Positions 17,058 to 26,072 are shown, numbered from the stretch's first letter. The stretch is 38,180 nucleotides of DNA from an uncultured Pseudomonadota bacterium (GCA_903839465.1 CAIMCI010000339.1:1-38180); one strand, 5' to 3'. Numbers and translations are program-made. Notes: a model not told the origin generated them from the letters alone.

Positions 17058-17426
17058 CTAGGCCTGGCCCGGGGGCGTATAGATGACATAAAGCTTGCGC
17101 GCGGCCTCGACCGTCTCCCACTCTCCCTCGAACCCCGCCGGGACGACGAACGAGTCCCCGGCCTGGAACTCCACGGCCTTGCCGTCGGCGGCGATGAGCC
17201 GGACGTGCCCGGCCAAGAGCACGCAGACCTCGTGTTCGGTGTAGCTGACGCGCCAGCGGCCCGGCGAGGATTCCCAGATCCCGGCGTCGAAGTGGCCGTC
17301 CGCGGCAGCGTAGTCGTTGCGGACCTTGGTTAGCGGCTGGCCGGCGCGCAGGCGCTCGACGGCGACGGGTTCGCCGCTGCCCGACACCGGGGCGACGGAC
17401 AGCAGACGGGGCAAGGGCTTGTTCAT
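17058..17426 (-). CDS. Small cupin-domain protein
   Basis: 122 residues from the ATG at 17426 (a GTG at 17459 is an alternative). The single cupin barrel shows the usual two motifs: YTEHEVCVLLAGHVRLIAADG, which lacks the paired histidines of motif 1, and FQAGDSFVVPAGFEGEWET. It belongs to the cupin_3 group, related to ureidoglycine aminohydrolase-like proteins, for which a metal site is often incomplete. Such cupins occur near polyamine and amino-acid catabolic genes, where they may sense or bind ligands. Here it sits just upstream of puuD on the same strand. Substrate unknown. Confidence 0.75.
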   Translation of the reverse strand: MNKPLPRLLSVAPVSGSGEPVAVERLRAGQPLTKVRNDYAAADGHFDAGIWESSPGRWRVSYTEHEVCVLLAGHVRLIAADGKAVEFQAGDSFVVPAGFEGEWETVEAARKLYVIYTPPGQA

Positions 17427-17467
17427 GACGACCTGCGCGTTGGGGCGCGCCTTCGTCACGCGCCGTC

Positions 17468-17704
17468 CTAGGGAGTGATCCTCGGCAGCAGTCGCAGCTC
17501 GCGCACGTCGACCGAGTGCAGCACGCGACGCGGCGTACGCTCGGTCGCACCGGAAGCCCGGCACGGCTCGTACCGGTAGCTCTCGATGGTGCGGGTCCAG
17601 CCCGCTGCCCCGACTACGGTAACCCATCCGTGGGTTTCATGGCGCGCCAGCGCGCCGACCGGACACTTGACGAGTTCGCTCGAATTCCACTGGATGACCA
17701 CCAC
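17468..17704 (-). CDS. Small hypothetical protein
   Basis: A 78-residue frame from GTG 17704 (or 17701), with GGGGGGAA just upstream as a ribosome site. Codons strongly favour G or C in the third position, as in the real genes around it, so it is probably coding. The middle, LVKCPVGALARHETHGWVTVV, faintly recalls the C-terminal barrel of HlyD-type membrane-fusion proteins, so it could be a remnant of such a gene; no signal peptide or membrane segment is seen. It lies between the rlmL 3-prime end and the cupin gene, behind two hairpins. I do not recognise the family. Confidence 0.4.
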   Translation of the reverse strand: MVVIQWNSSELVKCPVGALARHETHGWVTVVGAAGWTRTIESYRYEPCRASGATERTPRRVLHSVDVRELRLLPRITP

Positions 17705-17795
17705 GGTTCCCCCCGCTCGTCGCTGCGTGGCAGGCCACGCCTCCCTGCACGGTGACGCCGGCACGGTCTAGCCGCCGCGCTCGTCGCTCCGCATT

Positions 17796-17834
17796 GCGCC
17801 GGCGCATGCCGGCGCGGATCGCACTCTATGCGAT
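17796..17834 (-). terminator. Two tandem hairpins after rlmL
   Basis: First (in transcription order): ATCGCA (17818-17823)/TGCGAT (17829-17834), 5-base loop. Second: GCGCCGGC (17796-17803)/GCCGGCGC (17808-17815), 4-base loop. Both stems are perfect and start 9 bases after the rlmL stop. No T-run follows, so this is either a terminator of the GC-rich type or an mRNA-end structure. Confidence 0.45.
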
Positions 17835-17842
17835 GTCGGGGG

Positions 17843-19999
17843 TCATTGGGTTCGCGTGATCACATAACACCGATGGATCCGCGGATTCCTTGCGAAGTCA
17901 CGCGGGATCGTCGCGGCACTGATGTCCTCGACCTCGAGGCCGTCCAGCATGCCGGCCGCCAGGCGGAAACGCGTGTGATTGGTCGAGAAGACGAGCGTCC
18001 CGCCCGGCGCCAGGCGCCGCGCAGTCGCCTGCAGGAGGTCGACGTGGTCGCGCTGCACGTCGAGCGTACCGGTCATGCGCTTGGAATTGGAGAAGGTCGG
18101 CGGGTCGAGGAAAATAAGGTCAAAGACCGACTGGGCTTCGCGCAGGTACTCGAGCACGTCGGCCTGGATCAGGCGGTGCTCCGCGTCGGCAAAGCCGTTC
18201 AGCTCGAGATTCCGTCGCGCCCAGTCGAGGTAGGTTCGCGACAGGTCGACGCTGGTCGTGCTCGCTGCACCTCCGGCCGCGGCGTGGACCGTCGCCGTCC
18301 CCGTGTAGCAGAACAGGTTGAGGAAGCGCTTGCCGCGGGCAAGCGCGCGCAGGCGCGCCCGGGTGAGCCGGTGATCGAGAAAGAGTCCCGTGTCCAGGTA
18401 GTCGGTGAAGTTGACCAGGAGCCGCAGTCCGTCCTCCGTCACCTCGTGGAACTCGCCGAGCTCGGCGACCTTCGTGTACTGCTCGCCGCCGCGACTGCGC
18501 CGCCGTACGCGGACGTGGATGTGCTCCCGTGGCAGGTCGAGCGCGAGCGGGATGGCCGCCAGCGCCTCGGCCCGCCGGCCGCGGACCTTTTCCTCGGCGA
18601 CGGTGGCCGGCGCCGCGTACTCCTGCACGTAGGCGCGCCGCGGCGCGCTGCCATACAAATCAATCGCGAACGAGTACTCGGGCATGTCGGCGTCATAGAG
18701 CCGGAAGCACTCGACGCCCTCATCGCGGGCCCAGCGCCCGACCGTTGCCAGGTTCTTGCGCAGGCGGTTGGCGAACATCTGGGCGCCGGGGCTTTCGGCG
18801 CGTGCGGCGTTCGGCGCCGGCAGCTCGCCCGGTTTGCGCCGCACCATGAACTGGTCCGGCTCGATCGCAAAGCGCAGGAACACGCAGTCGATCGCCCCGT
18901 TGTACAGGTGATGGCTGCGCCGGGCGCGTAACCCGAGCGACTGGCCGAGCGACGGATTGCCGGTGAAGACGCCCGCCTGCCAGCCGAGGAAGCGCTCGCG
19001 CATGACCGAGCCCAGGGTCGAATACAGCGCATCGAGCCCGTCGGCATCACCGATGCGCTCGCCGTACGGCGGGTTGCAGAGGAGCAGGCCGCCGTCCCCG
19101 TGGGGCGTGGCATCCGCGACATCGCCGGCCGCGAACTGGATCCGGCCATCGAGGCCGAGGTTGGAAACCGAGTGACGGGCCGCCTGCAGCGCCCGCCGGT
19201 CGAGGTCGCTGCCGCGAATCCGGCCGGGTGCCAGCCGGTCGAGCCGGATCCGGGCGGTCGCCGCGTCGCGCACCTCGGCGTAGAGCGTCGCGTTATGTCC
19301 CTTCCAGCCCATGAACCCGAACCAGTCCCGGCTGAGGCCGGGCGCCATGTCGGCGGCGATCAGCGCCGCCTCGATCGGCAGTGTTCCGGACCCGCACATC
19401 GGATCGAGGAACGGCGCGCCGTCCGCCGCGAGGCGCTCCCAGCCGGCGCGCAGCAGGAGCGCAGCGGCCAGGTTCTCCTTCAGCGGCGCGGCAACGCCCT
19501 CGGCGCGATAGCCGCGCCGGTACAGACTGTCGCCGGCGAAATCGATCGCGAAGGTCGCCCGGTCGTTCACGACGCGCACCGCGACGCGCACCGACGGCCG
19601 GCTGGTATCGACCGACGGCCGGCCGCCGGCGCGCTCGCGCAGCTGATCGACGATGGCGTCCTTGACGCGCAGCGCGCCGTAGTGGGTATGGGTGATCGCC
19701 GAGTGTGCGGTCGAAAAATCGACCGCGATGGTGCCGCCTTCCGGGACGTGGATCGACCAGTCGATCGCCAGCGCCGCGCGGTAGAGCGCGTCGGGATCCG
19801 GAGCATCGCCCTGGCCCAGCACCCAAAGCACCCGGCTTGCCACCCGCGAGCCGACGCAGGCGCGGTAGAAGCCGGCAAGGTCCGCCTCAAATGTCACGAC
19901 CGCGCCGTTCTCGCGGGCCGAGTCCAGCCCGAGGCCTTTGAGCTCGGCAAGGACGAGATCGAGCGTGCCGTGCGGCGCGGTCGCTATTCCGGCCGGCAT
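17843..19999 (-). CDS. rlmL: Fused 23S rRNA methyltransferase RlmKL (m2G2445 / m7G2069)
   Basis: 718 residues from the ATG at 19999 (E. coli RlmKL has 702); the longer open frame upstream runs out of frame through the previous gene. A THUMP domain (about 45-160) is followed by the RlmL methyltransferase with DPMCGSGTLPIEA (199-211) and the N6/N2-type NPPYGER motif (309-315). The second, RlmK, methyltransferase forms the C-terminal third with LNLFCYTGTATVHAA and DLIFLDPPTFSNSKR. It modifies two guanines in domain V of 23S rRNA and helps unwind helix 74. Its start lies inside the last 16 bases of the nuclease gene, so the two are coupled. Confidence 0.95.
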   Translation of the reverse strand: MPAGIATAPHGTLDLVLAELKGLGLDSARENGAVVTFEADLAGFYRACVGSRVASRVLWVLGQGDAPDPDALYRAALAIDWSIHVPEGGTIAVDFSTAHSAITHTHYGALRVKDAIVDQLRERAGGRPSVDTSRPSVRVAVRVVNDRATFAIDFAGDSLYRRGYRAEGVAAPLKENLAAALLLRAGWERLAADGAPFLDPMCGSGTLPIEAALIAADMAPGLSRDWFGFMGWKGHNATLYAEVRDAATARIRLDRLAPGRIRGSDLDRRALQAARHSVSNLGLDGRIQFAAGDVADATPHGDGGLLLCNPPYGERIGDADGLDALYSTLGSVMRERFLGWQAGVFTGNPSLGQSLGLRARRSHHLYNGAIDCVFLRFAIEPDQFMVRRKPGELPAPNAARAESPGAQMFANRLRKNLATVGRWARDEGVECFRLYDADMPEYSFAIDLYGSAPRRAYVQEYAAPATVAEEKVRGRRAEALAAIPLALDLPREHIHVRVRRRSRGGEQYTKVAELGEFHEVTEDGLRLLVNFTDYLDTGLFLDHRLTRARLRALARGKRFLNLFCYTGTATVHAAAGGAASTTSVDLSRTYLDWARRNLELNGFADAEHRLIQADVLEYLREAQSVFDLIFLDPPTFSNSKRMTGTLDVQRDHVDLLQATARRLAPGGTLVFSTNHTRFRLAAGMLDGLEVEDISAATIPRDFARNPRIHRCYVITRTQ

Positions 20000-21444
20000 G
20001 GCGGAACCTCCAGCACGTGGCCCGCCGCCGGACCCGCCAGGTGCTTGGCGAGCAGCCGGTAGATGTCGACGTCGAACGTTCCGCCCGCATCGCGCAGCTC
20101 GGCGATCTCGTCGACGGAGTGCACGGTGCCGATGTAGCGCCAGGCCTGGAAGACGTGCAGGTCCTCCTCGCCTCGCCAGTTGCGCTCGCGCACGGCGACG
20201 GCGCCCGGGTAAGGCCAGGGCTTGATGCGGCTTGCCGACAGGGCGAGCCTGAGCCTCGTGTCGTGCAGCCGGCGTGATTCCCGGCCGACGCACGCGCCGC
20301 GACAGCGACCGAGCTGGTAGGCGAAGCAGGAACCTTCGGCTGCCTCGAGCCCGAGCACCTTCTGGCACAGGCCCTGCGCGCGGGCGATTTCGGTGAGCGC
20401 CTGCTTGGCATCCCGCGCCTTCTTGAACAGCCCGTAGATTTCCGCCTCGGCATGCACCTCGATGCCGCTCGCGTCCTCGATCACCGGCACCACGCCATCG
20501 CTGCCTTCAGCCAGGCGGATCGACCACAGCTGCAGCGGCCCGCGCAGCCGGCGGTTGAAGAGCGGCGCGTCGCGCTTGACGCCACGCGCCTCGGCGAGCA
20601 GCGCGCCCAGCTCGCCGGCCGTTTCCTGCCACTCGACGCGGCGCAGGAGCGCGACCAGCTTCTGCTCCCGGCCGTCGCGGGCAGCGGCGCCGAAATGGGC
20701 GAGCACGCGCTGCTTGAGGTTCTTCGACTTGCCGACATAGAGCAGGGCATCGGCCTCGCCGTAGAACCGGTACACGCCCGGCCCTTCGGGCAGCTCGTCG
20801 GCAAGATCCTGCGGCAGATGCGCCGGCACGAGCGACTCGCCGAGGACGGCAGTAGCGGCGGCCGCGAGCTGGCCGGCGGGCAGCGTGGCGGCGTAGACCG
20901 CGAGCAGGTCGCGCAGCACCCGCGCATCGCCGAGCGCCCGGTGCCGGGCTTCGCAGCCGAGCCCGTGGCGCGCGATCAGCGCATCCAGGTTGTGGCGCGG
21001 GTGCTCCGGATGGAGTCGGCGAGACAGCTTGACCGTACAGAGCGTGCGCGCCTGCCAGCGGACGTCCAGGCGCGCGAGCTCGCCCTTGATGAAGCCGTAG
21101 TCGAACCGGGCGTTGTGGGCCACGAACAGACGCCCGTCGAGGCGCTCGAGGAGGTCCTTGTAGATATCGGCGAAGGCCGGCGCACCGGCGACCATGGCGT
21201 CGTCGATGCCGGTGAAGCCGACAATCGACGGCGGAATACGGCAGCCCGGGTCGACCAGCGTCGTCCATTCGCTGATCGCGCCGTCGCGATCGATCGTGAC
21301 AACCCCGATCTCGATGATGCGGTGCAGTGCGGGATTGCCGCCGGTGGTCTCGAGATCGACACACACGAGATCACGGCCGAGCAGTGCGGCCAGCGACCGG
21401 GTGTCGCTGGCCACGGCTGTCGGCCCCGGGTGGCCGGCGGCCAT
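19984..21444 (-). CDS. DnaQ-type 3'-5' exonuclease fused to UvrC-type GIY-YIG nuclease
   Basis: 486 residues, ATG at 21444. The N-terminal DEDDh exonuclease (about 25-185) shows Exo I in CVDLETTG (Asp30, Glu32), Exo II in AHNARFDYGF (about 110-118) and Exo III in HRALGDA (168-174), the full DEDDh set. After a short linker the GIY-YIG domain starts with GPGVYRFY (222-228) and LLYVGKSKNLKQRV (235-248), with an acidic Glu-rich continuation. The last third, with a cysteine pair in LGRCRGACVG, corresponds to the UvrC/Cho-type region. Such fusions are known but poorly characterised and are guessed to act in DNA repair as an alternative incision/trimming enzyme. TGATG couples it to the upstream dehydrogenase; it overlaps rlmL by 16 bases. 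Confidence 0.9.
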   Translation of the reverse strand: MAAGHPGPTAVASDTRSLAALLGRDLVCVDLETTGGNPALHRIIEIGVVTIDRDGAISEWTTLVDPGCRIPPSIVGFTGIDDAMVAGAPAFADIYKDLLERLDGRLFVAHNARFDYGFIKGELARLDVRWQARTLCTVKLSRRLHPEHPRHNLDALIARHGLGCEARHRALGDARVLRDLLAVYAATLPAGQLAAAATAVLGESLVPAHLPQDLADELPEGPGVYRFYGEADALLYVGKSKNLKQRVLAHFGAAARDGREQKLVALLRRVEWQETAGELGALLAEARGVKRDAPLFNRRLRGPLQLWSIRLAEGSDGVVPVIEDASGIEVHAEAEIYGLFKKARDAKQALTEIARAQGLCQKVLGLEAAEGSCFAYQLGRCRGACVGRESRRLHDTRLRLALSASRIKPWPYPGAVAVRERNWRGEEDLHVFQAWRYIGTVHSVDEIAELRDAGGTFDVDIYRLLAKHLAGPAAGHVLEVPPCRPE

Positions 21445-22946
21445 CAGGTGAGGTCGATCCAGGTCGCCTTCAGCTCCGTGTACTTGTCCAGGGCATGCAG
21501 CGACTTGTCGCGGCCGTTGCCGGACTGCTTGTAGCCCCCGAACGGCATGGTCATGTCACCGCCGTCGTAGCAGTTCACCCAGACGCTGCCGGCGCGCAGC
21601 TCGCGGGCCACGCGGTGCGCCGTCGAGATGTCACGGGTCCAGACCGAGGCGGCAAGGCCGTAAATCGTGTCGTTGGCGATGCGGATCGCGTCGTCGACAT
21701 CCTTGAACGTGAGGGCGGAAAGCACCGGACCGAAAATCTCCTCGCGGGCGATGGTCATGTCGGCCGTAACCCCCGAGAAGACTGTCGGCTCGACGAAGTA
21801 GCCTCCGCTCTCGGTCCGGCGGCGCTCGCCACCCAGCGCGAGCCTGGCGCCTTCGCTCTTGCCCTTCTCGATATAGCCGAGAACCGTCTTGAGCTGCAGA
21901 TCGTCGACGATCGCGCCAACCTGGGTCGAGGGATCGAGCGGATCACCGAGCTTGAGAGACCGGCCCACGGCAACGACCTTCTCCAGAAACGCGTCGCGGA
22001 TCGACTCATGCACGAGCAGCCGTGATCCCGCCGTGCACACTTCACCCTGGTTGAAGAAGATCGCCCACGCCGCCGCCGTAGCCGCGCGCTCGAGGTCGCC
22101 GACATCGGCGAGGACGATGTTCGGTGACTTGCCGCCGCATTCGAGGTACACGCGCTTCATGTTCGACTGGCCGGAATAGGTCAGCATCAGCTTGCCCGTG
22201 CGGGTCGAGCCGGTGAATGCCAGAACATCGACGTCCATGTGCAGTGCCAGCGACTGGCCGGCGGTCTGACCGTATCCCGGCACGACGTTGAAGACACCGG
22301 CCGGCAGTCCGGCCTCGAGGGCGAGCGCGGCGATGCGGATCGCCGTCAGCGGGCTTTTTTCGGACGGCTTGAGGACGACCGAATTACCGGCGGCCAGCGC
22401 CGGGCCGATCTTCCAGCAGGCCATCAGCAGCGGGAAATTCCACGGCACGACCGCGCCGACGACGCCGATAGGCTCGCGCGTGATGAGCCCGAGTTCGTTC
22501 GGTCCGGTCGGCGCCACCTCGTCGTAGATCTTGTCGATGGCCTCGCCGTACCAGGCGATGCAGTTCGCCGACGAGCGCAGGTCGACGTTCAGGCTGTCGG
22601 AAATGGGCTTGCCCATGTCGAGGGTCTCCAGCAGCGCGAGCTCCTCGCGGTTCGCCTCGATCAGTTCGGCGAAACGGCGCAGGACGCGCTTGCGCTGGGC
22701 GGGCGGGGTGCGCCGCCAGCTGCCGGTCGTGAACTCGCGGCGGGCGGCGCGCACGGCGACCTCGATATCGGCCGCCTGACCGTGCGCCACCTGGGCGAGG
22801 ACCGCGCCGGTCGCCGGGTTGATGCACGGAAAGGTTCCGCCAGCGATCGCCGGCACGTAGCGCCCATCGATGAACGCGCGGCCCTCGATCGCGAGGCCAG
22901 CCGCACGAGCCGCCCAGGAGGCGGCGGTATTCTCTTTGTTCGTCAT
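21444..22946 (-). CDS. puuC: Aldehyde dehydrogenase, gamma-glutamyl-gamma-aminobutyraldehyde dehydrogenase type
   Basis: About 500 residues from the ATG at 22946 (an ATG at 22985 is also in frame). The sequence follows E. coli PuuC and Pseudomonas KauB closely: LLETLDMGKPI, WYGEAIDKIYDEVAPT, VGAVVPWNFPLLM, LECGGKSPN with the catalytic Glu, FFNQGEVCTAGSRLL with the catalytic Cys, EEIFGPVLS, and the C-terminal MPFGGYKQSGNGRDKSLHAL. It oxidises omega-amino aldehydes such as gamma-glutamyl-GABA semialdehyde with NAD(P). It would supply the third step of the pathway encoded by the operon about 5 kb downstream, although it lies in another transcription unit, coupled by TGATG to the nuclease gene. 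Confidence 0.9.
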   Translation of the reverse strand: MTNKENTAASWAARAAGLAIEGRAFIDGRYVPAIAGGTFPCINPATGAVLAQVAHGQAADIEVAVRAARREFTTGSWRRTPPAQRKRVLRRFAELIEANREELALLETLDMGKPISDSLNVDLRSSANCIAWYGEAIDKIYDEVAPTGPNELGLITREPIGVVGAVVPWNFPLLMACWKIGPALAAGNSVVLKPSEKSPLTAIRIAALALEAGLPAGVFNVVPGYGQTAGQSLALHMDVDVLAFTGSTRTGKLMLTYSGQSNMKRVYLECGGKSPNIVLADVGDLERAATAAAWAIFFNQGEVCTAGSRLLVHESIRDAFLEKVVAVGRSLKLGDPLDPSTQVGAIVDDLQLKTVLGYIEKGKSEGARLALGGERRRTESGGYFVEPTVFSGVTADMTIAREEIFGPVLSALTFKDVDDAIRIANDTIYGLAASVWTRDISTAHRVARELRAGSVWVNCYDGGDMTMPFGGYKQSGNGRDKSLHALDKYTELKATWIDLT

Positions 22947-23033
22947 GATGTTAGAGCCCAATAAAGCAGGTTCCGGGAACGCCATGATCGCACAGACCGG
23001 GCGCCCGTCGCGCCCGCGGCGCGGTGGCCGGCG

Positions 23034-24011
23034 CTAGCCCTGCGGGCTGGCGGCGGCGAACAGCCCGGCGATCACGCCGAGGTCGACGTTGCCGCCGCTC
23101 AGCACGATGCCGACCTGCCCGCCAAAGGCGCCCGGCGACCCCTCCAGCACGGCCGCGACCGGCACCGCGGCCGACGGCTCGATCACGACTTTGAGGTACT
23201 GCCAGACGAGGCGCATCGCCTCGACGATGCCCTCTTCGCTGACGGTCACGATCTCGTCGACGTCGCGGCGGATGAGCGCGAAGGTGCGCGCCGACAGGGC
23301 CGCGCGCAGGCCGTCGGCGATCGTCCCGGTCGGTGCCGCCGGCTGCAGCATGCCCGAGCGAAAGCCCCGCGCGGCGTCGTCGGCGGCGCCCGGTTCGCAG
23401 CCGACCACCCGGGTCGTCGCCCAGACCGCCCGGGCGGCCAGCGCCGTGCCCGACAACAGCCCGCCGCCGCCCACGGGCACCAGGACAGCGTCCGGCCGTG
23501 GCGCCTGCACCGCGAATTCCAGGGTCGCCGTACCCTGTCCGGCAATGACGAGGACATCGTCGTAGGGATGGATGAAGGTCGCGCCGGTGCGCCGGACGAG
23601 CGCGTCCGCGGCGGCCTCGCGGGCCGCCAGCGTCGGCTCGCAGTCGATGACCGAGCCGCCATAGCCGATCACGGCCGCCCGCTTGACCATCGGCGCGTTG
23701 CTCGGCATGACGACGTAGGCCGGGATCCCGCGCAGCCGCGCCGCGCGGGCCACGGCGGCCGCGTGATTGCCGGAGGAATGGGTCGCCACCCCGGCGACGG
23801 CGGTGGCGGCCGGCAGGGCATAGACCGCGTTGGTCGCGCCACGCGCCTTGAACGCGCCGACCTTCTGCAGGTTCTCGCACTTGAAGCTGACCTCGGCGCC
23901 GAGCAGCCGCGACAGTTCCGTCGACTGCAGCACCGGCGTGCGGTGCACCAGCCCGTCGATCCGCGCGGCCGCCGCGCGGACATCGTCGACTGTCGGCAGG
24001 AAGTCGTTCAT
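23034..24011 (-). CDS. PLP-dependent serine/threonine dehydratase or racemase family
   Basis: 325 residues, ATG at 24011. Fold type II PLP enzyme: the Schiff-base lysine is in GAFKARGATN (Lys55), the phosphate and carboxylate contacts in THSSGNHAAA (78-87), and the glycine loop is VPVGGGGLLSGTA. It lacks the C-terminal ACT regulatory domain of biosynthetic IlvA, so it is a catabolic threonine/serine deaminase, a hydroxyectoine-type dehydratase or a serine racemase. The exact substrate cannot be chosen from the sequence. Located 87 bases before the aldehyde dehydrogenase on the same strand and divergent from slyX. Confidence 0.85.
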   Translation of the reverse strand: MNDFLPTVDDVRAAAARIDGLVHRTPVLQSTELSRLLGAEVSFKCENLQKVGAFKARGATNAVYALPAATAVAGVATHSSGNHAAAVARAARLRGIPAYVVMPSNAPMVKRAAVIGYGGSVIDCEPTLAAREAAADALVRRTGATFIHPYDDVLVIAGQGTATLEFAVQAPRPDAVLVPVGGGGLLSGTALAARAVWATTRVVGCEPGAADDAARGFRSGMLQPAAPTGTIADGLRAALSARTFALIRRDVDEIVTVSEEGIVEAMRLVWQYLKVVIEPSAAVPVAAVLEGSPGAFGGQVGIVLSGGNVDLGVIAGLFAAASPQG

Positions 24012-24090
24012 GGGAGTATTTTAGACCCCTGGAGCGAGTCGCGTATCCCGACCGGGGTGCCAGCACTCAGCTTGCCTTGGGGACCGACAC

Positions 24091-24300
24091 GTGGCCGAAC
24101 GCGAATCGACCGAACAGCTGGAGCTCAAGGTGGCTTACCTGGAAAAGGCCCAGCAGGAGCTCAGCGATCTCGTCTATGCGCAGCGTCGTGAACTGGACAG
24201 CCTCACCGCCCGCCTGACGGCGCTCCTGCAGCGCCTGCAGGAGGTGGAAAGCGACGCCGGCAAGTTCGATCCCGACGCCGAGCGGCCTCCCCACTACTGA
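24091..24300 (+). CDS. slyX: SlyX-family protein
   Basis: 69 residues from GTG 24091, with GGGGA upstream. It is a single amphipathic coiled coil (heptads across ELKVAYLEKAQQELSDLVYA and the repeated LTALLQRLQEV) ending in the family's diagnostic PPHY tail. SlyX is conserved in proteobacteria next to slyD in enterics; its role is unknown. Here no slyD is present. Confidence 0.88.
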   Translation: MAERESTEQLELKVAYLEKAQQELSDLVYAQRRELDSLTARLTALLQRLQEVESDAGKFDPDAERPPHY

Positions 24301-24349
24301 AGCGCCCGACGCCGGCACGCGCCGACCCTTGCCTATTGGCGGCGCGGCC

Positions 24350-24376
24350 CCAAACCGGCAGACTGCGTGGGTTTGG
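24350..24376 (+). other. Inverted repeat between slyX and the MttB-like gene
   Basis: CCAAACC (24350-24356) and GGTTTGG (24370-24376) pair perfectly, with a small inner GCAG/CTGC stem (24358-24361 / 24363-24366). It lies 50 bases after slyX and about 75 before the next start. It could end the slyX transcript or act in the leader of the next gene; no T-run is seen. Confidence 0.3.
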
Positions 24377-24449
24377 CAGGCGAATCGCGATCCGCCGTTC
24401 GCCGCGCCATCCCCATCGTCCAGATCCGCAGCGCGTAAGAGGTGCAACC

Positions 24450-26024
24450 GTGGCAGAGGCTCCCCATCCGGCACGTCGTCCCAGCGGCAGAGATTTGCGG
24501 CGCGCCCAGCGCGCGGCGCCGCTGCCGGACAACATCCGGCCGGTCTCGCCGGGACTCTCCTCGGGCAACTACCGACCGCTGACGGACGCTGCGGTCGAGA
24601 AAATCCACCAGACTGCACTGCGCCTGCTCGCCGAGGTCGGCCTCGCCGATGCGCCGCCGTCGGGTGTCGAGATCCTTACCCGCGCCGGCTGCACCGTGAG
24701 CGAGCACGGCCGGATGCTGTTCCCCCGCGCGCTGGTCGAGGACACGCTCGCCAAGGCCGGCCGCCACTTCGTGCTGCATGGCCAGGACAAGCGGTACGAC
24801 CTCGAACCGTGGGGCAAGAAGGTCCACTTCGGTACGGCCGGGGCCGCCGTCAACATGGTGGACAGCGACGGCAAGTACCGCGAGTCGCTGCTGACCGACC
24901 TCTACAACATCGGCCGCATCGTCGACGTGATGGAGCACATCCACTTCTTCCAGCGCGCCGTCGTGCCGCGCGACCTGCCCGATCCGTTCCAGATGGACTT
25001 CAACACCTGCTACGCCTCGGTCATGTCGACCACCAAGCACGTCGGCTCCAGCTGGGTCGACCCGAAGCACCTCGAAGCCTCGTTCGAGATGCTGCACATG
25101 ATCGCCGGCGGCGAGAAGCAGTGGCGCGAGCGTCCGTTCGTCAGCCAGTCGAACTGCTTCGTCGTGCCGCCCATGAAATTCGCGGTCGATGCCTGCCGCT
25201 GCCTGGAACTGGCCGTTACCGGTGGCATGCCCGTGCTGCTCCTGTCCGCCGGTCAGGCCGGTGCCACGGCGCCCGCGGCGCTGGCCGGTGCGCTTGCGCA
25301 GGAAGTCGCGGAGGTGCTGGCCGGCCTCGTCTACGTCAACGCCATCAAGCCGGGGCATCCGGCGATCTTCGGCACCTGGTGCTTCGTTTCCGACCTGCGC
25401 ACGGGCGCCATGTCGGGCGGCAGCCCCGAACAGGCGCTGCTGTCGGCGGCGGCCGGCCAGATGGCCCACTTCTATGACCTGACCGGCGGCACGGCCTCCG
25501 GCATGACCGACTCGAAGGTGCCGGACGGCCAGGCGGGGGCCGAGAAGGGCCTCAACCACGCGCTCGTCGGCAATGCGGGCGCGAACATGATCTACGAGGC
25601 CGCCGGCATGCACGCGAGCCTCCTCGGTTACAGCCTCGAGAGCCTCGTCATCGACAACGACATCATCGGCGCCGCGATGCGCACCATCAAAGGCATCGAC
25701 GTGTCGGACGAGAAGCTGTCCTTCGAGACGATCAAGGACGTGTGTATCAACGGGCCGGGCCACTACCTCGGCTCCGACCAGACGCTGCAGCTGATGCAGA
25801 CCGACTACCTCTATCCGTCGATCGGCGACCGCCGCAGCCCGAACGACTGGACCGAACGTGGCGCGACCGACATCGAGGAACGCGCCGCGGAGCGGGTCAA
25901 GGAAATCCTGGCGACTCACTACCCGAGCCACGTTCCCGAATCGATCGACGATGCCATCCGCGCCAAGTTCCCGGTGAAGCTGCCGAAGAGCGCGATGCGG
26001 GCGGGCGGCTCCAGCCAGTCCTGA
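24450..26024 (+). CDS. MttB-superfamily (trimethylamine/betaine-type) corrinoid methyltransferase, non-pyrrolysine
   Basis: 524 residues from the GTG at 24450, which has AGAGGTG six bases upstream; the longer frame before it is not protein-like. The whole length resembles the trimethylamine methyltransferase family: a TIM-barrel with LTDAAVEKIHQTALRLLAEVG, FGTAGAAVNMVD, TTKHVGSSWV, FVSQSNCFVVPPMKF, GQAGATAPAA and HPAIFGTWCFVSDLRTGA. There is no in-frame amber codon, so it does not use pyrrolysine and belongs with the glycine-betaine/quaternary-amine group (MtgB-like), whose members pass a methyl group to a corrinoid protein. No corrinoid protein or reductive activator is nearby. Substrate is unknown. 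A 9-bp hairpin follows. Confidence 0.85.
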   Translation: MAEAPHPARRPSGRDLRRAQRAAPLPDNIRPVSPGLSSGNYRPLTDAAVEKIHQTALRLLAEVGLADAPPSGVEILTRAGCTVSEHGRMLFPRALVEDTLAKAGRHFVLHGQDKRYDLEPWGKKVHFGTAGAAVNMVDSDGKYRESLLTDLYNIGRIVDVMEHIHFFQRAVVPRDLPDPFQMDFNTCYASVMSTTKHVGSSWVDPKHLEASFEMLHMIAGGEKQWRERPFVSQSNCFVVPPMKFAVDACRCLELAVTGGMPVLLLSAGQAGATAPAALAGALAQEVAEVLAGLVYVNAIKPGHPAIFGTWCFVSDLRTGAMSGGSPEQALLSAAAGQMAHFYDLTGGTASGMTDSKVPDGQAGAEKGLNHALVGNAGANMIYEAAGMHASLLGYSLESLVIDNDIIGAAMRTIKGIDVSDEKLSFETIKDVCINGPGHYLGSDQTLQLMQTDYLYPSIGDRRSPNDWTERGATDIEERAAERVKEILATHYPSHVPESIDDAIRAKFPVKLPKSAMRAGGSSQS

Positions 26025-26072
26025 TGCAGACGGGAGCGCGTCGGCCGGGGCGCGCTTCACGAAACTGAGCCT

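Noticed and set aside
24301-24449. Riboswitch in front of the MttB-like gene
   Set aside because: Only one simple hairpin is visible; no conserved core of a known riboswitch class could be recognised.
24450-26024. Pyrrolysine use in the MttB-like gene
   Set aside because: No in-frame TAG occurs inside the gene, and no pyl genes are present.
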